Source: Symsagittifera roscoffensis (taxonomy: Eukaryota > Xenacoelomorpha > Acoela > Convolutidae). From it: DNA of 64,000 nt. The stretch is from NCBI RefSeq assembly GCF_963678635.1, contig NC_087063.1:45428101-45492100 (forward strand). Direction: 5' to 3'. Shown here in pieces: positions 45,347-55,033 of the stretch (within the stretch, counting starts at the first letter, position 1; each line of letters begins with the position of its first letter). The notes under the pieces were generated by a model. That model saw only the letters and a list, made by a program, of their open reading frames with translations. It was not told the origin of the DNA and did not search any database. The position numbers and the translations under genes were made by a program.

Positions 45347-45508
45347 ATATCAACCTAACACAATATCAAATCAACTTAGTTTTTTTGTATACCAACTAGC
45401 TTAGGAAGTAGCTTAAGCATCTTTTACATTTTAGTTTTATTCTGAGTTCTTATAAATTTCAATCGCCATCTGATTTTAGGCCAAAAAAAATTCTGGTTGT
45501 TTCCCATT

Positions 45509-45919
45509 TCATTCATTTCCGCTTTTTTCCTGTCCATTCTTTCTTACCTCTCCCCCTTCAAGTTTGTTCGTTTTGTCATTGTCGGAAGACCATGCCGGCT
45601 GTTCACATAGAGACATGTCATCAAACGTGTATTTTGGGTCCAACTCCCTCTCCATAAAACCAACCAGGGCATCTATGCTTCTCGCTTTCAACGCGTTTTC
45701 ACTGGTGAAGTCGATTTGCCACAGTTTTCCAGATTTGCTCACCCACATGGAGTCTCTGCCACTCGTTGCTTTGGTCAGACAGTCAGCTATCATCATTGTC
45801 GTTGGGATATAGTGAAAAAATAAGCTTTCGTTTTCCATCATCGAGCTCGCCACCGCTATGTCTCGTCTTGGCAACTCCCCATTGTTTTTAGATCGCAGTG
45901 AGTCAATTGTAATTTTCAC
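45509..45919 (-). pseudogene. copia RNase H C-terminal part
   Basis: The frame contains SLRSKNNGELPRRDIAVASSMM, FHYIPTTMMIADCLTKATSGRDSMW and a Glu/Asp-rich end. The I-A-D-x-L-T-K motif is a signature of copia RNase H, and the preceding HYIPT block fits. The catalytic residues at the start of RNase H lie in the broken stretch between 45.92 and 46.37 kb. Confidence 0.85.
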
Positions 45920-46370
45920 TGATTAGCTGTCAGTCATTACCGTAAAATTATCGATTTCGTTTCGTAGTCGCAGATCATAAATGATATTTTTTCAAAAGTC
46001 ATATTCTTCACTAGTCAGTCTCGCTGCATAAGCCTCTGCACCAAAATGTCCGCTTTTTCCGTCCACCGCTTTCAATTTCGAATGAATCACTGACACTTGA
46101 TCACTGTTTTTGACTCACACGATTCCCATTTGGCCCATTGTAGCTCTCTTTGTAGCTCACGCCCCGTAAATCTCTAACTGTATTGCGAATCTAGTTTTGA
46201 AAACTTCCTCGATTGTACTGGGGGTCTCTTTTACAGTCGTACGACATTAATGAGCGCTCGTAGACAACCCACTTTGGCCTCGTATTTAGTAGGCTCGAGA
46301 AATGGTTCAATCGTTTAGCAAGGTCCGGTCTGGTTAGTGTCGTCATCCATTGTAGTTTTCCGATCATTCA

Positions 46371-46996
46371 TCACATGATCACAAAATCGTTATACATTGT
46401 CATTTCATTGTCTGCGGCTGACATTTTCTCAAATTCCTGGACAAGCATTGTGTTTTTAGTTATTGGTCTGACCACCTTAATATGATCGCTATAAGTGTTG
46501 AAGTTAGACAGACCGAGAAGTTCAAAGTTCTGCCGTTCAGTTGACCCCAATTTTAGTCCCTCTAACGATCGTCTCACTCTATCCTCGAACTCCGTTCTTC
46601 CGCCGAATAGGATTTTGTCAACATGCACTTTCAGTAAAACAACACATAATCCAATTTTATTTTGTTTCGAAAACAGACAGTGTTGGTGCAGTCATTCATT
46701 AATCCTATGGACGTATAGCTGATCAGTTAGGATCTGGTACCATTCATTGGCCGCGTCAAGAAAGCACATAAGCAGCCACACAGATTTTTCAACAGTTCAC
46801 ATCTGTGTTTTGCGCTTCTTGTGAAGGCTTCATGATCAAATCTTGCATAATCTGCCTTAACGGCAAAAATGCTTTCCTTATATCAATCGTAATTGGTTCC
46901 CAATTAATCGATTTGAAGACTGTTACAACAAAATTGCACGTCGACTTAGTTGCTGTTAGAGTTCATTTTTCTAGATCCCAGCTCTGTTCCTCTTGA
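46371..46996 (-). pseudogene. copia reverse transcriptase, broken
   Basis: The frame from 46628 begins HVDKILFGGRTEFEDRV. This is the copia HVDD catalytic box with the second Asp changed to Lys, so it is inactive. It continues with LKLGSTERQNFELLGL. Upstream, in other frames, come YQILTDQLYVHR (46740-46690) and INWEPITIDIRKAFLPL (46920-46860), the motif-A region. At least three frameshifts are present. Confidence 0.75.
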
Positions 46997-47840
46997 TTGG
47001 ATTGCTGCGAATAACCAATCTCGTCTTCTATTCTCTGGCTCCGTCCACCGCCATTTTCCAGGTGTCCGCCTACTCTTTTTCCCATACCTCTCACTATGTG
47101 TGCTCCCCACAATTCTGTCACTTTGAAGATGTTTGAATCTTTTAACTCTTTGCGTGTTGATTGGAGGAACAAATTCTGACTTTCCCTCCACTCTGGTATT
47201 CCTACAAATTGCGTATGGTTGGTTAGGTTTGGAAATGATGGTGGCATTGGTTACCCGTATTGTGTCAATAGTTTGTTTTTCATGTTGGGTCGATCATTGC
47301 TACTGAGTGAGGGCGGCGTATCATTCACGAAAACGTGATCCTGAATCATTGATGCAGTTGGGGTTCAGAGTCTCTTAGTTTCTCACTGTTCTTACCTTTC
47401 CGCTTGAGCTTGAGCAATGAAATTGGCCATGTGCAACTGCGTGCAAGCTGATGCCGAAATCTCCTCCTTTCCTTCATCTCCTGCCCTCGGTTCTACATGA
47501 TTCCGTTCAATTGAGGTCCCAGCTGTGTCACTCTCTCTCTCTCTCTCTATCTCCAACTCTTGACTCTGTTCTCCGCTACTGGGCATCTCTTCCTTCTGCT
47601 GGAAACTCACTTTTCTGGGTTGGGTGTTTGTAACATTTTTCGGTCTCATTTTAAAATCTCGTCTCCATTCGCTTCAGTTTTTCGATGTGCAATTACCCAA
47701 AATCCCACTGTTTGGTTGATCAGACGATAGAAGTCCGCTACTCTAGATTTATTGGGGGGATGAGGGTTGTCACAGTAAAAAAAAAGGAATACCTCTTTGT
47801 TTCCTTTTTTTTTCTTTGTTGATATCCTCAATCGCAATGT
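46963..47840 (-). pseudogene. copia integrase tail and charged linker
   Basis: Frames 47837-47646, 47649-47392 and 47247-46963 read in order as a low-complexity protein with Glu/Arg/Ser-rich stretches (ERERESDTAGTSIERNHVEPRA), then PPSFPNLTNHTQFV. Such a charged linker lies between integrase and RT in copia elements. The (CT)n run at 47527-47547 lies inside it and encodes the alternating ER stretch. Confidence 0.6.
47527..47547. repeat. (CT)n microsatellite
   Basis: About ten CT dinucleotides inside the copia linker. Confidence 0.8.
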
Positions 47841-49050
47841 TTCGACGACTTACTGATTTTGAAGTATTTTGTCACTATTTTTCTCCCATTACCAATCATT
47901 TGCATGTTTTAATCTCGACTTGTGCGCATTCATCAGTCTCTTACCGTGCCCACATACAAAAGTACCGTTACTTTGGCCGGCCCCATTCAGTAGTTTTGAG
48001 AACGCATATTGAACTATTTATGCGCGTCCTGTACAACTAGTTGTTTCAAATTGAATTGAGGCTAGCTAAGCTAGTTGGTCGTGTTGATTTCGTATAATGA
48101 ATTTTCATACTTGATCTTTGCTATTATCCAAAATTCAAATTTTTTCAAAACTTTCTTTTCTCACAAAACTAATCAAAATGGATTCAGGGGGAATTCAAAA
48201 CATTCAGGGTTTGGCCCTGATATACGAGCAGTCTTGTGTCAATTTGGACCAATTTTAAAGACCGAATGAAACTCGGCTAATGCGTTTTGATCACAAAAAT
48301 ATAGCGCGTTAAATATTCCAAACTGACTAAGTTGGAAACCATTGAAACCCAGAAAGTTTTAAAAATGATCGGATGTGTGTTTTTTGTAGTTTGAGCTCAA
48401 GACAACAATACTTTGGGATGACATAAAAAATTGATCATAACTTTTTTTAAGTTTCAAAATCCTAAATAAAAGGTTGGTTTCTATTATTGTTTACCCATTT
48501 TAAAGCTTAAAAGTGAGCTAACAAGAACATGTTTTTTTCTAATGTTGCCTACCACGAACTGTACTGCCCTCAATTCGTATTTTATCATCATAGCTGTATC
48601 GCAAAAATCTGTAATTGGAAAGATTAGCCATTTTTTCTACCATAAGATTGCCAAAACTTTTTTCAAAAATCAACAAATGTCATGTGGCTTACTTTGTTCT
48701 TCATTATGCTGATAAGTTTTCATCTATCACGAAGCAACTTGCAAGAAGGCTGACAATTTTTGTTCTCTGAATGATTTTAAACATCGTACTATGTTTTTTA
48801 TTTCTACAATAGTTCTCTTTTGCTTCAGCTGTTTTCAATTATTATCCAATTTTTATAGCACAATTTTTTTTATGATGTAGAGATTTTTATACTGCAGAAA
48901 AATTTTGTAGTTGTTCAAGCATTTGGTTAAACATTTTCCTAAAAAACACACTTTTCTAAAAGATTATTTCATAGAATTTCATAGTGCTTACGAAAATAAT
49001 TTTTCGAGGTGTGCATTTTTTCTTAGAATCTTCCAGATATAATATTGGGT
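47841..49050. other. AT-rich stretch, only R2 recognised
   Basis: Short ORFs without motifs and T-rich runs. No gene supported. Confidence 0.35.
48195..48240 (+). repeat. dispersed hairpin repeat R2, copy 2
   Basis: AAAACATTCAGGGTTTGGCCCTGATATACGAGCAG matches 1228-1262 in order and orientation (given here only as its main blocks CATTCAGGG, GCCCTGAT and ACGAGCAG). The flanks differ. Confidence 0.5.
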
Positions 49051-49059
49051 TACCAATTG

Positions 49060-49510
49060 GTTTTTTCGAAAGCTCTCGGAAATAATTTTTAACGTTCTTT
49101 TTGTCAGAATTTTGTTTATTCACTGTAATTGACTTTGCTTGAAGGAATCCAATAGTAGTAAGTGATACGATTAAAGGCTTTCATCTCTTACTCAAACCAT
49201 CACCTTTCTGATGTCTGAATCACTAATGATATGACCTAAAAAAGTTATGAGTCTTACTATTTGTAAAGAATTTATTTGCTATTTTTAGTTCGTATGGATT
49301 TCTGGCAGACTCAAAGCATTTTAAGGTTTTGTTGTGAAATGTTTACTTGATAGTCACCCATATATACATTATTTTATTTTCATTAAATTCAAGTCAAAGA
49401 CTGAACTTTTGTTAACAAATCTGTGTGTCTTGTTTGGGTGAAAAGGCAAGATTCAAAAAATTTTGTTTATTTTATATACCTTTACGAAATCTACACAGAA
49501 GCACTCAGTT
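49060..49510 (-). repeat. inverted fragment of the 9.3-16.8 kb array unit
   Basis: Reverse-complemented, it contains in order GATTTCGTAAAGG, a CACAACAAAACCTTAAAATGCTTTGAGTC-like segment, CAGAAATCCATACG and GGTCATATCATTAGTGATTCAGACATC, then a diverged form of the TTGTATCACTTTTGTA marker with ATTGGATTCC. These match the junction between successive array units (for example 15000-15390). It is one diverged copy, so the repeat family is dispersed as well as tandem. Confidence 0.65.
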
Positions 49511-51410
49511 GTACTGTTGTAAGAATGTTGTTTATCATGCTCTAAAGAGATTGAGTTTTTTTTATTGACACATCGGCAAAACCGCTGACATAGGTTTTTG
49601 ATTGACTTAATTGGTCTGAAAAATTGGTACCTAGATTTTTTCATTGTGAAAACTGAGGTGAAAACGGGTGAGGTGACCGAAAAATGGGTTTTTATTTTCC
49701 CCGGATTGTTCCAGGAAATTATACTGAGATGCTTCGAATTCCCGCTAATACGATGCATATCAGAATAAACAATTTACAAATTCCAATATAAAGACTATGA
49801 ACCAAATTCTGATTTTGAATACTTCGAATATATTTCCATTTTTGATTCAATCTTGTTGTTTTTTCGATAGAGTTTAAAATTGGTCCAGAACTGTTACGAT
49901 TGCCTCCGCATATCAACTGCTCTTTGTGTAATTTCTAAGGACTATTTGCTCAAATCTCACAAAAACGCTGCTACATATTTTTTAATGTTATGGATCAATC
50001 ACGTTCAAAAAAAAAATCAGCAATAAAATGAAGATTTACTTAGTAGAAACGAAAAACTTATCATCCAGAGAGCATGTTGATTTTTGTATAACAAATTATA
50101 AATAATTACTTGTGGCATGAAAATCATCAATAATAGTTATAAAAACTGACTGTCATCTGATTTTATGGCAGCTGATAATAACTCACCGACATGTCACGAT
50201 TAGGCTGCACAGTCGGGTTTTGGCTAGTTCTTGTTCTTTTAGAGCCTTCAGCAAATTCTTTTTTCTATTTGGACACTTGCGTTTATTTGATATAGTGTTT
50301 GGAATAAAGAACCATTTTTTAAAACAATAAGTGTTCATGAAAATAAGGTCATAATTGTCATCGAGTTGGATACTTATTTTAGGCATTGTATTTTTTCAGC
50401 TGCTTAATTTCAGCGAAGTTTTTGTATCTTTTTTTAATCAAAATAGTTCACAAAATTGCAATTTATTGATCTATTCGGCTTTTCATTAAATTTTTTTTTT
50501 GGGCTTTTTTAAAATAGAATTTCTGCTATTAATTTTTACCACCTCATGCTTGATTTTATTGTTATCTTTGGGAACAAAAACAAGCACTTAAGAAATTGGA
50601 GGCAAAAAAGACACTTTTTTTTGTGTCTTTTTTTGTTCTTAATTTTTTTCTTACAAAAACCTTTAATCGTTTTTTGCCATTTTTAGTACCCCATAATCAT
50701 ATCTACCATTTTTTTAAGTAGAATAACTTTTTTCAACCGAATTTTGAGTTTGCTCGTTTATTTGAGGACTAGTTTTCTCACATTTACTTTTGGAAGCAGA
50801 CTTTGGTACCGGATGCAGATTATTCTGGTATACTTGAAGTGCATACTTTTCAAACTTTTCCTCGGCTTTTCTCTGAGCCTCAATGCTTTTAACGGATAGA
50901 GAGGACCTCGATTTTTTTAAATATTGTATCATAAAATTGGCAAATGATTTCTGTAGGAGAGTTGTTGGTTTGCTTTTTCCAACTTTTCCTTAAAACAGAG
51001 ATGTGTCTTTTTTATGAGACTGAGGACTTCAAATTGGTTGAAACTAAAAATTCAGTCCAAACTTTGATCTTTACGACATTTCTTGAGCGTTGTTGCGAGA
51101 GGTTTACTTACTTGTTATGTTAGCATTTTTCTTGTTCAAAGTTAAACAAAAGTAGCAATGAGAACCACCCTTGAAAGAGTTGTATCATTGTACCTCTCAA
51201 TCTTTGAAGTCCGCGTTTTCATTTTTTTTCAAGATTTTTCCCTCATCACAAACATTGATTGTCTTCAAGTTTTTGTTCAAGTTGTTTTAATTCTTCTTTT
51301 GATCAGACATGACGTTTTGCAGCTCAACTCAGTCATGCAAAAGGAGCGGGATGAAAGAAAACTATGTTTAAGCAGCTACCATAAATGTCTCGCACTCAGT
51401 TCTGCGGAAT
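49511..51410. other. AT-rich stretch with small unrecognised ORFs
   Basis: The frames 49453-49758 (-), 50714-50932 (-) and 51158-51420 (+) show no recognised motif. The last one runs into R1 and then into the gap; it has a hydrophobic segment (FVQVVLILLLI), but nothing supports it as a gene. Confidence 0.3.
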
Positions 51411-51419
51411 TAAGGAAAC

Positions 51420-51517
51420 AACTTATTGTTCCGACCTTCGATACGAAAGTAACGGAATATTTGTGCTCGGGGTGGGTTTTTTTTCTTCAGGCAAATTTCG
51501 ACTTTTTAACTAGCCAT
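51420..51517 (+). repeat. dispersed repeat R1, copy 2
   Basis: Matches 716-812. It ends at the edge of the assembly gap. Confidence 0.6.
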
Positions 51518-51717
51518 NNNNNNNNNNNNNNNNNNNNNNNNNNNNNNNNNNNNNNNNNNNNNNNNNNNNNNNNNNNNNNNNNNNNNNNNNNNNNNNNNNN
51601 NNNNNNNNNNNNNNNNNNNNNNNNNNNNNNNNNNNNNNNNNNNNNNNNNNNNNNNNNNNNNNNNNNNNNNNNNNNNNNNNNNNNNNNNNNNNNNNNNNNN
51701 NNNNNNNNNNNNNNNNN
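51518..51717. other. assembly gap (200 N)
   Basis: Exactly 200 undetermined bases. R1 lies at its left edge and the duplicated segment begins at its right edge. Confidence 0.99.
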
Positions 51718-52730
51718 CCGCAGTTGACCGTTTCAACATGACCCTTTTTAAACATGTTTTTTATGCACAGGACTTATGAACTTTTAGATGCGTCTATCGT
51801 CTTCACACCGTTACTTACCCTCAAACAAAACCCAATTCAACTTAGATAAAGTTAACTGCTTCCAAAATTTTAAAATAAAAAAAATCGACTTCAATATGTT
51901 ATTGAATCAATTGCAATTAAATTATGAAGGTGTAGTTCAAAACTTTCCACACAACAATATCCGCAAAAATTATTTTCTCGCAGCCTGCAAATGCTTTTTG
52001 GAGACAAAACTATTGCGAAAAAATGAAAGTGGCAAAATATGGAGCAAGCTGGAAGAACTTGATCGATCTTCACCTTACGGAGGGTTGATTGTTCCTGGAA
52101 AATCGATTGCTGATGATCTATTCAGATGTAGTAAAGTGGTACTATTGCATGCCATTTTGCACGACGCTGCAGGTGAAGTTGGAAATCAGTACCAAATTGG
52201 ACCAGGCTACCCGTACGCAGGATCTTGTTGCGGTTGCAGTAACTTGATTAGCAAATATTTCGGGCAGTGTCGAGGACTACTTTTTTGTTTCTAAAAGAAA
52301 ATTCACAGTAAATCGTTCGACAAATTAAATTTTTGATGGCTGCTTGATTAGTGTAATGGACTTTTGTACATTTCGTGTTTATACAATAAAAGAGCTGAGT
52401 AACAAAATCTTGCTTGCTTTTTCCTAATGTCGCAATTTTTGGATTTCGAAGTCGGAGAAAGGATAATGCAGCGTTAACAGATTTAAATTGTTTAACAACC
52501 TTTTCTCCCGCTTTTTAATGGTATAAAAAACGTGATAGTGATATATGAACAGTCTCAACCTGCCACTTTCTTTCAAAGGACAAGATACCGCATTAAAAAT
52601 TCTGATGAATTTGGCTGTATGAAAAATTCCAAAAATTAAATAATTTTTTAGGAATATGACCGAAAAACAATCCGTAGGAATGTCGAAGGACTTTTAAACA
52701 GCCAGTTGGCTAAAAAAAACCTAATATTAT
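51718..52730 (+). repeat. duplicated segment, copy 2
   Basis: Matches 43867-44957. It begins at the gap and ends at 52730, directly abutting the env-like region of Ty3 copy 2. The left end of the true duplication is hidden by the gap. Confidence 0.85.
51788..52294 (+). pseudogene. unidentified ORF, second copy
   Basis: It corresponds to 44100-44540. The shared part starts at the Met at 51896; the frame is also open 36 codons further upstream here, where copy 1 is interrupted, so the upstream part is not conserved. Changes relative to copy 1 include Tyr to Cys, Ser to Leu, two Glu to Lys, Gly to Val in the GPGKS segment, Trp to Cys and a premature stop (TAA for CAA) near 52294. The mixture of radical changes suggests that this copy is not under selection. 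Confidence 0.35.
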
Positions 52731-54932
52731 TATAGATTTCTTCTAAGAGAGGGAAAAGCATCCAAGAAAATTAAACATTGCGTATAATATTGTCAATCTT
52801 TCTAAGATGTAGTAGGGCCATCCCAGAAAGGCAAGAAGTTTGATTTTCAGATTTACAAAACTAAAAATATTTATCAGTGATATAAATTATGGTCTGTATT
52901 TTTCGCCATTTAAGTGTTGTAATCTTTTATATCTTAAAAATTTCCGCTATAATCTTGTGCGTATATGTCTGAAAAGCCTGATGTTTCTGCAAGTGTGCGT
53001 AGGTTTTGATCTATAGATTGTCTTTGTATAGTTTCCATTTTTGTGAGTGTTTCTTGAAATTGTTGTGTACGTATGTGATGTTGAAGGTCGGATTTAGAGT
53101 ATATGCCGATCGATTGTAAATCGATATTTGGATTGCGGGCAAAAGCTCTAATGCTCTCTGGTGAAACTTTTTTTAGTGGTTGCATTAGTGTAGGATATGG
53201 TTTGATAAGGTAATATTTATCTTCGTCAGTGTTCAATTGTACTACATTGCGGCTATTTTTTGATCCACATGGGACTGCTGTATCCCAAAAACAAACTCTT
53301 CGGGAGAGTTTTTCAACAAAACGTATTTTGTTTTTGTAGAATATTGGGATTCTTTTATAGCATCTTTTGTCTTCAAAAACTTAAAAAGGTGATACTTTTT
53401 TGATACAAGTGTTATACTATAAAATGTTTCCTTCGTAGTCACAAAAATTTGATCTGTTACCTGACAAAAAATATCCTGCACAAGGGATTTTAAGTACTGC
53501 TAGTGTAAGTGATTGTAAAATATGTGTGCGTACAAGTTCGCATAGTTGATGGAGTGTTTCAAGTTCAGTCAAAGACATTTCTTGAAAGGTTCTACTTATG
53601 GTGTAGTCTAAGTTCATGTCTATGTGTATGTCATACAGAATTGCGCCAAATGAGTGTTGTTCATGAGTGAAAACTCTTGTAAAGGTGTGCTGTCTTTGTC
53701 TTGTGGTTTTAATTTTCCACCAATTCTTCCTGTGTTTCTTAGAAATTTTACTGGGACATATAAATTTTCGTCAGTGGCTGAGTGAAATGTAGCCATTGAA
53801 TGTATATTTAATTTTCTTGTATTCATATACAAACCTTCTTCGTATTTGACAAGAACTTCTGAGTATTGTGTTTTGTAAAGTGGTTTGGTGTATTTACTTG
53901 CAAGTTCTTTTTCTGGGTATATTTGGAAATGTGTCAATTTAGTTTCTATTTTTTGAATGTTTCTAAATCTATAATTACCATGTCTGAGTTGATCAGGGTT
54001 CCAATTTTCAAATTTGATTGATTCAATAAAATATTTTTGGTTAAAATTTATCATTCTAGCGTGTATTTTTGCTACTCGAAACGTACAGGTATCTTCGGGG
54101 AACTAAACAATTGTTGCTTGTGTGCGTGTAATAGGATCGCAGTATCCTTGGTCGTTTTTGCAAGGGAGTCTGATTCCGTGATAAATTATAGTGTCATCTT
54201 TTAAATCTCGTGTTAGTTGTACTTTTTCAAGTTGTATTTTCCAATCAAAAAACATTATATCTTGGTATCCTTTATTTTTAGTGTCGGCTTTACAATTTAA
54301 GAGGTTGTTCATGCCAATTTGTGGTATCCAATTTTTATCATGGAGATCTTAAGTTAATCTTCCATGTGCTCCGTGGAATGGAAATTTGTCATCTAGTTTT
54401 ATATGACCTAGGTATCTTTCAAGTTCGGGTTGATGTGCGGAGTCTGGAAATACTTGAAATTTTATTTATTTCCTGTTTGTGCCTTTGTTTGATGTGATTT
54501 TTAATCGTTCAAGTTCATTTTTACAGTCGTCAGGGCTGAAATGTATTAGTCTTTTGATATTACTTTGGTAGAAAGATTCATAATCTAGTCTGTTTTTGTT
54601 TCCGTTTGAAACTTGGGAACAATGTACTTTCTTTTCCGAAAATGTTGCAGTGAATTTATATCCAGTTAGTGTTGTAGCTCATGCTTTTGAGGTTGTGGTT
54701 CGGATTCGCATTGAGTGACTTGGTTTATTGCGTATTTATGTAAAATTTTTTGTTCATTTTCTTCACAGTCGTAATGTGTGACTAGTAAATCCTGGGGTCC
54801 TGTTCGGGGGAAGGATTGTTCTGATCGGTGTTTGAGAAATTTAAGAATAAAAAGGTCTGGAGAATTAATATCTTTAGAAGATACATGTGCATGATAGTCC
54901 GGAGTATGGATTCTAAAAAGTGATATATCCAA
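52731..54932 (-). pseudogene. copy 2: env-like third ORF
   Basis: Six frames in order (54932-54666, 54312-54103, 54054-53620, 53617-53417, 53481-53242, 53236-52934) give about 650-700 residues. Shared blocks with copy 1 include CESEPQ, HCSQVS-NGNKNRLD, FDWKIQLEKVQLTRDLKDD with YHGIRLPC (near 54170), NLYVPVKFLRNTG (53745), FCMTYTIDMNLDY (53640-53600), CELVRTHILQSLTLAVLKIPCAG (53540), WDTAVPCGSKNSRNV (53260) and PYPTLMQPLKKVSPESI (53180). A hydrophobic segment follows at 52780-52840. The Cys pattern, the membrane-like end and the position after integrase fit an envelope glycoprotein captured by a Ty3 element; which viral class it came from is open. Confidence 0.55.
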
Positions 54933-55015
54933 TTGTCTTTTTTGTGTATCTATCGTATTTGTAGATGATTTCTGTGGTTATAAATGGGGCAGGTAAAGAT
55001 CGAGCTGTTACGTTC

Positions 55016-55033
55016 GGGGGGGGGGGGGGGGGG
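55016..55033 (+). repeat. 18-base G tract
   Basis: Lies in the pol-env spacer of copy 2. Copy 1 has a mixed CCATCATCTCCGCC-type sequence at the corresponding place (near 28270), so the run expanded in this copy. Confidence 0.9.

Larger units (their letters stand above)
45181..47840 (-). mobile_element. 5'-truncated Ty1/copia retrotransposon
   Basis: On the - strand the order is tail of integrase/linker (47.84-47.0 kb), RT (46.99-46.37), RNase H (45.92-45.51), polypurine tract and LTR. Gag, protease and the integrase core are absent. The linker is Ser/Glu/Arg-rich as in many copia elements. Frames are broken several times. RT preceding RNase H with no integrase after it is the copia order. 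Confidence 0.8.
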
